DNA from: Corylus avellana | Lineage: Eukaryota > Streptophyta > Magnoliopsida > Fagales > Betulaceae | Length of the DNA stretch: 64,000 nt | Direction of reading: 5' to 3' | NCBI RefSeq assembly: GCF_901000735.1 | Contig: NC_081546.1 | Location: 17,793,220-17,857,219 of the forward strand | Shown here: in pieces, positions 34,787 through 46,347 of the stretch | How the letters are laid out: each line of letters starts with the position of its first letter | Numbering within the stretch: the stretch's first letter is position 1 | The notes under the pieces: generated by a model | Told to the model about the DNA's origin: nothing | The model's input: the letters and a program-made list of their open reading frames with translations, nothing else | Databases searched by the model: none | Translations under genes and position numbers: made by a program

Positions 34787-34982
34787 CCTCGAAGCGCTTG
34801 AGTTTTTTTTTTTTTTTTTTGAAATGCTCGAGGCGCTTGAGTTTGTGGCTGTGGCTGGGCGCTGAAGCGACTGAACTCAACTTTTTTTTTTTTTTAAGTC
34901 AATTATCCGAGTAAAATTGCTGTTGTTCGCGGTTGCCATTATTTTGAAACGTGGAATTCAAAATGACGACATATATTTGGCT
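34787..34982 (-). promoter_or_regulatory. 5' leader / proximal promoter region of the CCR4-like gene
   Basis: Just upstream of the ATG, a ~25-bp CTCAAGCGC(T/C)TCGAG-containing segment is repeated on either side of a poly(T) tract (34804-34820). A second poly(T) run lies at 34881-34895. No TATA box stands out. The fold-back element begins about 200 bp upstream of the ATG, so the native promoter must be short or include it. Confidence 0.35.
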
Positions 34983-35876
34983 AAAATATAGTTTGTTCCT
35001 TAAAATTGCATTTAATTTTTATGAATAAATATAAAATTGGTCCACGTAATTAGTTTAAATTACAAATCACTTTATGTGATATAAAAAATAATTTATAAGT
35101 CCATTTAACTGGCCTAAATTACAAATCACTCATTGCGATATAAAAAATTATTTATAGATTCTCGGGATAGGTCAATACAATTTACTCCATAAAATTAATT
35201 TACGTTACTTTGCTACATTATACCCAATAAAAACGCGACACGTATTATTATTTTATATGACAACTATAATTCTTCGCATCATTTTGGACGCCAACTAAGA
35301 TTACACATTAGCTCTCACTTCACGTTATACTACAACAGTAAATTAACATAATCTCTTCTATCCCCAAAATTTTACTTTGTGTGTAACCCCCCCTCATTTT
35401 CATCTTCCTCGCCATGATTTGAGAGTATTTTGCGAAAATTTGACAATCACATTTTGTGAAGTGGCTATGGAAGATGAAGATGAGTGAGGGTTACACACGG
35501 GATAAAGTTTTAGGGATATAAGAGATTATGTTAATTTATTGTAACAATATGACATGGAGTGATGGCTTATCTGTAATCTTAGTTAGCTTCCTAAAATGAT
35601 GTGAAAAATCTTAGCTGTCATTTTTTAAAGTCATAAATTAATGATAACAAGTGTCACATTTTTAGTGGGTATGACGTGACAAAGTAACTAACTTTGATAA
35701 GTTATTTAACGGGAATTGATTTTAGAGAGTAAATTGTTATTTTTGCCGACCATGAGAACTTATAAATTATTTTTTATACCATATGGAGTTATTTATAATT
35801 TAGGTTAATTACAAGATTTATAAATTATTTTTTATACCACAGTGAGTGATTTGTAAATTACGCGTAAATCTAGGAA
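34983..35876. mobile_element. Long fold-back (inverted-repeat) element, ~0.9 kb
   Basis: Two arms of about 400 bp are inverted around a centre near 35440. Matching blocks in order include AAATTACAAATCACTCA, ATATAAAAAATTATTTATA, GCGACACGTATTATTA / GTGACACTTGTTATCA, ACTAAGATTACA, AAATTAACATAATCTCT and GTGTGTAACCC. No coding sequence and no resolved target duplication; a fold-back or Mutator-type long-TIR element is likely. A transcript through it would form a long hairpin. It sits in the upstream region of the CCR4-like gene. Confidence 0.7.
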
Positions 35877-35886
35877 ACATTGTCCT

Positions 35887-36195
35887 AAGAAAATCCTTCG
35901 AAGCTAGCAAGTTAGCTACATAAGATGGCGAAACATCCATTTAGAGTGTTACGAAGTTTTAAAGAAGAAATGGTGGAAGTGATTGGTTGGACATCTGAAT
36001 GATCGGGGAAAGTACTGTAAATTCTTTTATTTATTTATTTTTCCATTTTATTTTCCGCACTTTAATTCAAGATTTCTTTCTTTCTTTTTTTCATTTTATT
36101 TCTTGTCATTTTATTATTTGTTTCTAACAACAATTAATCTTATGATACCTATTTCTGTAAGACAATATTGCTGTAAGTTTTTGACAGGAATGTGT
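35887..36195 (+). mobile_element. Fragment of the Athila-like Gypsy interior at the left edge of the SPH array
   Basis: This stretch matches, in inverted orientation, the interior of the Gypsy element near 60.38-60.63 kb: shared GATGGCGAAACATCC, GATTGGTTGGACATC, GCCTATTTCTGTAAGACAA / CCTATTTCTGTAAGACAA and GCTGTAAGTTTTTGACAGG. The tandem repeat starts about 40 bp further on. Confidence 0.7.
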
Positions 36196-38951
36196 TGAAT
36201 GTGTTTGAATGTGTTTAAAGACAATATCTTTAAATTTCAAATTATGTGTTTGAATGTGTTGCTTTTGTTCGAGATGCAACTTCTCTTTGCGAGGTGCGAC
36301 TCATCTTTCTTTCGGCGGTGAGACTCTACCCAAAAATCCATTGTTGGCCAGTGAGTCCCTTTTCAACATGGGCCTAGCTTTATTTTCTGCTGGCCTTCGT
36401 TTATTTTCTTTTATTTCTCATTCGTCCCGATTCACTCGCTGATAATATGCTCTTTTAAATCATGAATTCTCTGATAAGTGATTTATTCTATCTCTTTACA
36501 TCTCCGTCTCAAATTGCCTTTCTTTCTTTCTTTCTTAAAATAAATGAATGAATTCTCCAATAAATAAGCCCGAGAAGGAATTCCACTCTATCATTACCGA
36601 ATTGACTCCAGTCCAAGGTCTCACCTCGACTGATCGCGATCGTCATCCCGTCTCACACACAGCCCTCAGGTAGTTTCGAGCGGGTTATTGTGCGAATGAA
36701 ACTTCAAGCTGTACACCTATACTCTAGAAGAAATTCTACTTGTGACGTTAACTCCGCATGTTAAAATTAATTGGTCATTTCTCTTGCATAGCACTTACTT
36801 CAATCGGTTAGGGCCACACCTCATGAAGCAGAGGTCATTAGTTTTACACTACCACTGGTACTTCAATCGCCAGGTGAATGTGTATGTATATTACTACGAG
36901 AAGGAAAATAAAAGTAGAAACATGTTTGTCTCAATTTTGTACTGATGTAAAAATCGATGGAAAGATTGATTTTATAATATTAGAATGTACAATGAGTAAT
37001 TTATCACTTTTGAAAATTAAAAGGACTAATTTGATACACACGAAAAGCATAATGACCGATTTTGTATTTTACACTAAAATTAATTGGTCATTTTACTTGC
37101 TCATCATTTCTTGTACATGGAAAATGTCCCACTAGGAAGGAACCTCTGCCACGTACAAATTTGAAACTTAAAAGTCCTTCTACTATGTTTGGTTACATGG
37201 GTATGGTATCTATTGGATCAAAAATTTGTCATGCGAGGTCTTGGTTAATACTCTCCTACTACTAGAAAATGAGTGGTTAGCAGGCCTCCGTTGATAAATG
37301 GTTAATTTGTTAAGTGTGAACAAATTCACAGGTGGGGCGCAAGAGGTCAATACAAGGTTTGATCATCTCATGAATCTCTGAAAAGGAATGGGATTAAATT
37401 CGCACCAAGGATGTATTATGTTTCTTTTACACCATGGAAGAGCTTAAATTCAGGAATCTTATATTATTTTACCTGTATGTATGTTTGTTTTGCATTCTAT
37501 TGATATTGGTTCAGTGCGCTTGCTTGTATTCTTTTAAAATGCCCAACAAATGTTACATCACCAATTATCCACAATTTTTAAGCCCATAGGAAATGGAAAA
37601 TGGTAGCCTCTTAATCATATAAATTATATTATAATACTCTCTCTCAAGTATAGGCTCAAACTCCTCAATAGGTGAGGCCGAATACACCGAATTTTGAACT
37701 AAAATGGGGGTGGAATGAAAAAGACAATGAGCGAACTCAATACCTTGTCTCCGCGAGAGGACGTTGGACTTAAAGACATCATAGTGACAAAGTACCCAAA
37801 AATAGTTGTGCACTAGTCATCCTCCTTTTTCTTTTTCTTATTTTTTTTTTACTCTTTCTGATCTTATTTACTAATTTCTAAAACTGAGACCCAAAATAGA
37901 CGAATTGTTTGACATAGACATTCATGTATAAAAAAAAAAAAAAAAAAAAAAATCGCAGAAAAAAAAGCTCTTCAACTGACAGCCGTTTTGAAATAGCACC
38001 ATGACGTTTAAAGTGGTACATTAAACTACCAAAGTGTGTCAAAAAAGCCACTGTTTTTTATTGTATTCCTATAATACCCTTATTCTCAAGTAATAAATCA
38101 ATAAATTAAAAATGAATTCTTTGTAAAAAAGAGAAAAAAAAAAGAGAAGAAGCAAAAGCAAAAGAAAAAGGAAAGTGGTGGTCTGCGATTTACCCCCGGA
38201 GGTCGAGGGGTAATATTTATGCCTATCTATTACACCCCACGAGCGATTTCTAATTTATTCCACATATAGTAAATAATTTTTTATTTATCCAAAAAAATTC
38301 CAGATTGATTTCGATTATTTAAAGCACCAGTAAATTAGGGGCAAAGAGTTTTTCGAACAGCAAATTCGTTTAAGTGGAACTTTTGCATCTGTCAATATTT
38401 CTAACCTGAACTAAATGATATTTGTAAACTTTGTACTAATATTTTAGCACAATAAAAGAAAGAACTCGATGAATCATATGAAAATTATCGATTTCATAGG
38501 ATAGATGAAGACAAATAGAGGGAGTGTAATGGCATTGCGATGCACTTGGGTGAGTGATTTTGGTCTGAGCTTACAAGTTCGGAGTGAATGCGAGCACGTT
38601 AAGTAGGATGAAGAATGTTGAGGAAAATGGCTATGTTAGAATGAGAACAACGGATCATGGGTACTGTGCGGCACAGTGCACTTAAGTTTGAAATAGGTTC
38701 CGCGCGTGTTTCGAGCGCTATTTTTCTGAAAAGAAAAACCTGGTTTCGAAGACAACTTAGAGTTGTTTCCATATTTCCATTTTTAGCGTTTTGTTTTAAA
38801 AACCAATTGCCAAACGCACGGTTACATGGCAGAAACAAGTTTTGCTGTTTTGGAAAAAAAAGTAATAATAATAAATAAAACCTGTTTCCAAAACAGCGAA
38901 TAAGCTCCTAAATTTCCGTAATTTGAAATAAATTGTAGGGGATCCTAATCC

Positions 38952-38959
38952 TATTTAAA
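38952..38959 (+). promoter_or_regulatory. TATA box, SPH copy A
   Basis: TATTTAAA within CCTATTTAAAGGGACAAG, 49 bp before the ATG. It recurs at the same distance in copy B (42496-42503), as TATTTATA in copy C (46264-46271), and in pseudogene D (50059-50066). Confidence 0.6.
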
Positions 38960-39007
38960 GGGACAAGAAGTAGGAGGAAATCAAAGGCATTGGAAATCGT
39001 AGAGAAA

Positions 39008-39430
39008 ATGAGTAATTTCGGAGCAGTAGTCTTTTTTATTGTCTTGGCTCTTTGCTGCATGAGCCAACCGCTAATTTGCAACGCTTACCAGATTCACATT
39101 GAAAACCAGTTCCAAAGAGCACTTCTAGGAGCCCGTTGTCAGTCCAGAGACAACGATCTTGGCCTCCACTTGATCCCTGCCCATTCTGAGTTCTCTTGGG
39201 CTTTTTCCGGAAACTTTTTTCGCACCACTCTCTACTTCTGCAACTTGACGTGGGAAGGTGGACATCAGACCTTCACTATCTTCAAGTACGATAATGGTTT
39301 TCTAAAAAAGTATTGCCCCCATCCTAATTCAGAGTGCCGCTGGAGGGTTCACGAGGATGGGATTTACGCATACAATTTTGGGACTCGAAACTACGATTTA
39401 ATGTTTAAGTGGCAACCGAACCGTACTTGA
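39008..39430 (+). CDS. S-protein homologue (plant self-incompatibility S1 family), copy A
   Basis: 140 residues. Residues 1-26 (MSNFGAVVFFIVLALCCMSQ...CNA) are a signal peptide. The mature part of about 114 residues fits the small secreted S1/SPH domain, with family features GARCQSRDNDLGLHLIP, FSWAFSGNFFRTTLYFC and WRVHEDGIYAY. Four cysteines (in GARC, LYFC, KKYC, SECR) match the usual two disulfides; NLT is a possible N-glycosylation site. The frame can be read six codons further upstream from a TTG, but the ATG at 39008 is the proper start. A TATA-like TATTTAAA at 38952-38959 precedes it by 49 bp. The founding member is the poppy pistil S determinant; most SPH genes have unknown roles, so no self-incompatibility function is claimed. 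Confidence 0.9.
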   Translation: MSNFGAVVFFIVLALCCMSQPLICNAYQIHIENQFQRALLGARCQSRDNDLGLHLIPAHSEFSWAFSGNFFRTTLYFCNLTWEGGHQTFTIFKYDNGFLKKYCPHPNSECRWRVHEDGIYAYNFGTRNYDLMFKWQPNRT

Positions 39431-39775
39431 AGTTGAAGCCCCACTGATGCTGAGTCAAGCTACATCACCAATTGACCATTTTTTTATTCTCAAGCTTATC
39501 AACATGTGTCGATGAGAAGCTCCCAGACGTCAACATTCCTTAGGGAATTCATTGCGTTAAAGAAGCCTCCAGCCTTTAGTAATGTTATGTCATCTTATTT
39601 TCTAGTGTAACCGTGTTTTGTTACTTACCCTATTTATGTTTCAATTTCTATATGTTGTATGCATTTTTTGTTCCTAGGTAGTAGAGTCCTTTTTGTGTTA
39701 TGTTTTTATTATTCAATAAATTGGTTATACAAGGTGATGCACGTGTAATTATTTTAATAGATGACTAAGGAAATT

Positions 39776-42700
39776 TAAATTTCAAATTATGTGTTTGAAT
39801 GTGTTGCTTTTGTTCGAGATGCAACTTCTCTTTGCGAGGTGCGACTCATCTTTCTTTCGGCGGTGAGACTCTACCCAAAAATCCATTGTTGGCCAGTGAG
39901 TCCCTTTTCAACATGGGCCTAGCTTTATTTTCTGCTGGCCTTCGTTTATTTTCTTTTATTTCTCATTCGTCCCGATTCACTCGCTGATAATATGCTCTTT
40001 TAAATCATGAATTCTCTGATAAGTGATTTATTCTATCTCTTTACATCTCCGTCTCAAATTGCCTTTCTTTCTTTCTTTCTTAAAATAAATGAATGAATTC
40101 TCCAATAAATAAGCCGGAGAAGGAATTCCACTCTATCATTACCGAATTGACTCCAGTCCAAGGTCTCACCTCGACTGATCGCGATCGTCATCCCGTCTCA
40201 CACACAGCCCTCAGGTAGTTTCGAGGGGGTTATTGTGCATGTGAAACTTCAAACTGTTGACCTATACTCTACAAGAAATTATACTTGTGACATTAACTCC
40301 CCATGTTAAAATTAATTGGCCATTTCTCTTGCATAGCACTTACTTCAATCGGTTAGGGCCACACCTCATGAAGCAGAGGTCATTAGTTTTACACTACCAC
40401 TGGTACTTCAATCGCCAGGTGAATGTGTATGTATATTACTACGAGAAGGAAAATAAAAGTAGAAACATGTTTGTCTCAATTTTGTACTGATGTAAAAATC
40501 GATGGAAAGATTGATTTTATAATATTAGAATGTACAATGAGTAATTTATCACTTTTGAAAATTAAAAGGACTAATTTGATACACACGAAAAGCATAATGA
40601 CCGATTTTGTATTTTACACTAAAATTAATTGGTCATTTTACTTGCTCATCATTTCTTGTACATGGAAAATGTCCCACTAGGAAGGAACCTCTGCCACGTA
40701 CAAATTTGAAACTTAAAAGTCCTTCTACTATGTTTGGTTACATGGGTATGGTATCTATTGGATCAAAAATTTGTCATGCGAGGTCTTGGTTAATACTCTC
40801 CTACTACTAGAAAATGAGTGGTTAGCAGGCCTCCGTTGATAAATGGTTAATTTGTTAAGTGTGAACAAATTCACAGGTGGGGCGCAAGAGGTCAATACAA
40901 GGTTTGATCATCTCATGAATCTCTGAAAAGGAATGGGATTAAATTCGCACCAAGGATGTATTATGTTTCTTTTACACCATGGAAGAGCTTAAATTCAGGA
41001 ATCTTATATTATTTTACCTGTATGTATGTTTGTTTTGCATTCTATTGATATTGGTTCAGTGCGCTTGCTTGTATTCTTTTAAAATGCCCAACAAATGTTA
41101 CATCACCAATTATCCACAATTTTTAAGCCCATAGGAAATGGAAAATGGTAGCCTCTTAATCATATAAATTATATTATAATACTCTCTCTCAAGTATAGGC
41201 TCAAACTCCTCAATAGGTGAGGCCGAATACACCGAATTTTGAACTAAAATGGGGGTGGAATGAAAAAGACAATGAGCGAACTCAATACCTTGTCTCCGCG
41301 AGAGGACGTTGGACTTAAAGACATCATAGTGACAAAGTACCCAAAAATAGTTGTGCACTAGTCATCCTCCTTTTTCTTTTTCTTATTTTTTTTTTACTCT
41401 TTCTGATCTTATTTACTAATTTCTAAAACTGAGACCCAAAATAGACGAATTGTTTGACATAGACATTCATGTATAAAAAAAAAAAAAAAAAAAAATCGCA
41501 GAAAAAAAAGCTCTTCAACTGACAGCCGTTTTGAAATAGCACCATGACGTTTAAAGTGGTACATTAAACTACCAAAGTGTGTCAAAAAAGCCACTGTTTT
41601 TTATTGTATTCCTATAATACCCTTATTCTCAAGTAATAAATCAATAAATTAAAAATGAATTCTTTGTAAAAAAGAGAAAAAAAAAAGAGAAGAAGCAAAA
41701 GCAAAAGAAAAAGGAAAGTGGTGGTCTGCGATTTACCCCCGGAGGTCGAGGGGTAATATTTATGCCTATCTATTACACCCCACGAGCGATTTCTAATTTA
41801 TTCCACATATAGTAAATAATTTTTTATTTATCCAAAAAAATTCCAGATTGATTTCGATTATTTAAAGCACCAGTAAATTAGGGGCAAAGAGTTTTTCGAA
41901 CAGCAAATTCGTTTAAGTGGAACTTTTGCATCTGTCAATATTTCTAACCCGAACTAAATGATATTTGTAAACTTTGTACTAATATTTTAGCACAATAAAA
42001 GAAAGAACTCGATGAATCATATGAAAATTATCGATTTCATAGGATAGATGAAGACAAATAGAGGGAGTGTAATGGCATTGCGATGCACTTGGGTGAGTGA
42101 TTTTGGTCTGAGCTTACAAGTTCGGAGTGAATGCGAGCACGTTAAGTAGGATGAAGAATGTTGAGGAAAATGGCTATGTTAGAATGAGAACAACGGATCA
42201 TGGGTACTGTGCGGCACAGTGCACTTAAGTTTGAAATAGGTTCCGCGCGTGTTTCGAGCGCTATTTTTCTGAAAAGAAAAACCTGGTTTCGAAGACAACT
42301 TAGAGTTGTTTCCATATTTTGCATTTTTAGCGTTTTGTTTTAAAAACCAATTGCCAAACGCACGGTTACATGGCAGAAACAAGTTTTGCTGTTTTGGAAA
42401 AAAAAGTAATAATAATAAATAAAACCTGTTTCCAAAACAGCGAATAAGCTCCTAAATTTCCGTAACTTGAAATAAATTGTAGGGGATCCTAATCCTATTT
42501 AAAGGGACAAGAAGTAGGAGGAAATCAAAGGCATTGGAAATCGTAGAGAAAATGAGTAATTTCGGAGCAGTAGTCTTTTTTATTGTCTTGGCTCTTTGCT
42601 GCATGAGCCAACCGCTAATTTGCAACGCTTACCAGATTCACATTGAAAACCAGTTCCAAAGAGCACTTCTAGGAGCCCGTTGTCAGTCCAGAGACAACGA

Positions 42701-43320
42701 TCTTGGCCTCCACTTGATCCCTGCCCATTCTGAGTTCTCTTGGGCTTTTTCCGGAAACTTTTTTCGCACCACTCTCTACTTCTGCAACTTGACGTGGGAA
42801 GGTGGACATCAGACCTTCACTATCTTCAAGTACGATAATGGTTTTCTAAAAAAGTATTGCCCCCATCCTAATTCAGAGTGCCGCTGGAGGGTTCACGAGG
42901 ATGGGATTTACGCATACAATTTTGGGACTCGAAACTACGATTTAATGTTTAAGTGGCAACCGAACCGTACTTGAAGTTGAAGCCCCACTGATGCTGAGTC
43001 AAGCTACATCACCAATTGACCATTTTTTTTATTCTCAAGCTTATCAACATGTGTCGATGAGAAGCTCCCAGACGTCAACATTCCTTAGGGAATTCATTGC
43101 GTTAAAGAAGCCTCCAGCCTTTAGTAATGTTATGTCATCTTATTTTCTAGTGTAACCGTGTTTTGTTACTTACCCTATTTATGTTTCAATTTCTATATGT
43201 TGTATGCATTTTTTGTTCCTAGGTAGTAGAGTCCTTTTTGTGTTATGTTTTTATTATTCAATAAATTGGTTATACAAGGTGATGCACGTGTAATTATTTT
43301 AATAGATGACTAAGGAAATT
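39776..43320 (+). repeat. SPH tandem unit B (3545 bp)
   Basis: Direct repeat of unit A at a 3545-bp offset, with the same truncated internal MITE. At 40219-40310 it carries variants shared with units D and E rather than A and C. Confidence 0.9.
42552..42974 (+). CDS. S-protein homologue, copy B (protein identical to copy A)
   Basis: 140 residues with the same signal peptide, four cysteines and S1-domain motifs as copy A; the predicted proteins are identical. The start is the ATG at 42552, not the upstream in-frame TTG. TATA-like TATTTAAA at 42496-42503. Identity over the whole 3.5-kb unit means a very recent duplication or homogenisation, or possibly an assembly duplicate. Confidence 0.88.
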   Translation: MSNFGAVVFFIVLALCCMSQPLICNAYQIHIENQFQRALLGARCQSRDNDLGLHLIPAHSEFSWAFSGNFFRTTLYFCNLTWEGGHQTFTIFKYDNGFLKKYCPHPNSECRWRVHEDGIYAYNFGTRNYDLMFKWQPNRT

Positions 43321-45002
43321 TAAATTTCAAATTATGTGTTTGAATGTGTTGCTTTTGTTCGAGATGCAACTTCTCTTTGCGAGGTGCGACTCATCTTTCT
43401 TTCGGCGGTGAGACTCTACCCAAAAATCCATTGTTGGCCAGTGAGTCCCTTTTCAACATGGGCCTAGCTTTATTTTCTGCTGGTCTTCGTTTATTTTCTT
43501 TTATTTCTCATTCGTCCCGATTCACTCGCTGATAATATGCTCTTTTAAATCATGAATTCTCTGATAAGTGATTTATTCTATCTCTTTACATCTCCGTCTC
43601 AAATTGCCTTTCTTTCTTTCTTTCTTAAAATAAATGAATGAATTCTCCAATAAATAAGCCCGAGAAGGAATTCCACTCTATCATTACCGAATTGACTCCA
43701 GTCCAAGGTCTCACCTCGACTGATCGCGATCGTCATCCCGTCTCACACACAGCCCTCAGGTAGTTTCGAGGGGGTTATTGTGCGAATGAAACTTCAAGCT
43801 GTAAACCTATACTCTAGAAGAAATTCTACTTGTGACGTTAACTCCGCATGTTAAAATTAATTGGTCATTTCTCTTGCATAGCACTTACTTCAATCGGTTG
43901 GGGACCACACCTCATCAAGCAAAGGTTATTAGTTTTAGTACTTCAATCGCCAGGTGAATATGTATATATCTTACTATGAGAAGGAAAATAAAAGTGGAAA
44001 CATGTTCTTCTCAATTTTGTATTCTTGGAAAAATCGATGGAAAGATTTATTTTAAAATATTAGAAATTACAATGAGTAATTTATCACTTTTTAAAATTAA
44101 TGGACTAATTTGATACCCAAGAAAAGCATAATGACCGATTTTGTATTTTACCCTAAAATTAATTGGTCATTTTACTTGCTCATCATTTCCTGTACATGGA
44201 AAACATTCCACCGGGAAGCAGCCTCTGGCACGTACAAATTTGAAACTTAAAAGTCCTTCTACTATGTTTGGTTACATGGGTATGGTATCTATTGGATCTA
44301 AAATTTGTCATGTGAGGTCTTGGTTAATACTCTCCTACCACTAGAAAATGAGTGGTTAGCAAGCCTCCGTTGATACATGGTTAATTTGTTAAGTGTGAAG
44401 AAATTTATTGGTGGGGCGCAAGAGGTCAATACATAATTTACTAATCTCATGAATGTCTGAAAATGAATGGGATCAAATTTGCACCAAGGATGTATTATGT
44501 TTCTTTTACATTATGGAAGTGCTTAAATTCAGGAATCTTATATTATTTTACCTGTATATATGTTTGTTTTCTATTCTATTGATATTGGTTCAGTGTGCTT
44601 GCTTGTATTCTTTTTAAATCCCCAACAAATGTTACATCACCAATTATCCACAATTTTTAAGCCCATAGGAAATGGAAAATGGTAGACTTTTAATCATATA
44701 AATTATATTATAATACTCTTCCTTAAGTGTAGGCTCAAACTCATTTTCAATAGGGGTAGGCCGAATACAGGGGGTGGAATGAAAAAGACAATGAGCGAAC
44801 TCAATACCTTGTCTCCGCGAGAGGATGTTCGACTTAAAGACATCATAGTGACAAAGTACCCAAAAATAGATGTGAACTAGTCGTCCTCCTTTTTCTTATT
44901 TTTTTTTTACTCTTTCTGATCTTATTTACTAATTTCTAAAAATGAGACCAAAATAGACGAATTGTTTGACATAAACATTCATGTATAAAAACAATAAAAT
45001 AG

Positions 45003-45585
45003 GAAGATAAAAAAGCCCTTCAACTAACATCCATTTTGAAATAGCACCATGACGTTTAAAGTGGTATATTAAACTACCAAAGTGTGTCAGAAAAGCCACT
45101 ATTTTTTATTGTATTCCTATAATACCCTTATTCTCAAATAATAAATCAATAAATTAAAAATTATTTATTTATATGAAAAAAACCAAAAAAAAAAAAAAAA
45201 AAAAAAAGAAAAAGGAAAGTGCTTGTCTGGGATTTATCCCCGGAGGTGGAGGGGTAATATTTTTGCCTATCTATTACACCGCACGAGCGATTTCTATTTT
45301 ATTCCAAATATAGTAAATAATTTTTTATTTATCCAAAAAAATTTTGTTTTTCTATTTTTCTATTTAACCAACACATTGGGTCTTTTTTTTTTTTTTTTTT
45401 TATAAAATAGAATAGTTTAGTTTTCTATTATAGTTTTTAATAGAATAAGTGTATTATCGAAATATAATAAAAGAGTTCCATTTCAGTCTACTTTGGTAGT
45501 TTGATGCACCGTTTTAGAACACTTTTTTTTCTAAAAAAAAAAATAACGTTTGGTAGTTGAAGGAGCTTTTTTATGTTATATAAGA
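45003..45585. mobile_element. MITE-like inverted-repeat element in unit C
   Basis: Left arm near AAAAAAGCCCTTCAACTAAC and reversed right arm AAAAAAGCTCCTTCAACTAC are inverted, with inner blocks AAACTACCAAAGT and TA(C/T)CCTTATTCT / TACACTTATTCT. Equivalent full elements lie in unit D (about 48765-49370) and unit E (about 56970-57565); units A and B keep only the left half. Confidence 0.6.
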
Positions 45586-46347
45586 CAACCAATGTTTAAA
45601 AGACATAACATTTACTTCCAGAACATTGATTTCGATTATTTAAAGCACCAGTAAATTAGGGGCAAAGAGTTTATCAAACAGCAAATTCGTTTAGGTGGAA
45701 CTTTTGCATCTGTCAATATTTCTAACTTGAACTAAATGATAATTGTAAACTTTGCACTAATATTTTAGCACAATAAAAGAAAGAACTCGATGAATCATAT
45801 GAAAATTATCGACTTCATAGGGTAGATGAAGACAAAGAGAGAGAGTGTAATGGCATTGCAATCAACTTGGGTGAGTGATTTTGTTCTGAGCTTACAAGTG
45901 GAGAGTGAATGCGAGCACAGTAAGTAGGATGAAGAAGGTTGAGGGAAATGGCTATGTGAGGATGAAAACCACGGATCATGGGTACTATGCGGCACAGTGC
46001 ACCTAAGTTAGAATTAGGTTTCGCACGTGTTTTGAGGACTATTTTCCTAAAAAGACAAACAAGTTTTCGAAGACAACTTAGAGTTGTTTCCATATTTCCG
46101 TTTTTAGCATTTTTGTTTTTAAAACTGATTGTCAAATGCACAGTTACATGGTAGAAATAGGTTTTGCTGTTTTGGAAAAAAAAAAAAAACAGTTTCCAAA
46201 ACTGCAACCGAATAAGCTCCTAAAATTCTATAATTTGAAAGAAATTGTAGGGGATCCTAATCCTATTTATAGCGACAAGAAGTAGGAGGAAATCAAAGGC
46301 ATTGGAAATCATAGAGAAAATAATTAATTCCGTAGTAGTTTTTTTTT

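Larger units (their letters stand above)
36231..39775 (+). repeat. SPH tandem unit A (3545 bp)
   Basis: Starts at TAAATTTCAAATTATGTG and ends just before the same sequence in unit B. It contains about 2.7 kb of non-coding DNA, then the SPH gene, then a 3' flank. A MITE-like element at about 37955-38290 keeps only its left half. Almost every base matches unit B apart from a ~90-bp patch, a few single-base changes and homopolymer-length differences. Confidence 0.9.

Noticed and set aside
36254..36442. 62-codon ORF (MCCFCSRCNFSLRGATHLSF...) repeated in units A, B and C
   Set aside because: It is conserved only because the units are recent copies; it is disrupted in units D and E and resembles no known protein.
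37565..37813. 82-codon minus-strand ORF (DVFKSNVLSRRQGIEFAHCL...) in units A and B
   Set aside because: It is broken in units C-E by indels; probably part of an old repeat within the unit.
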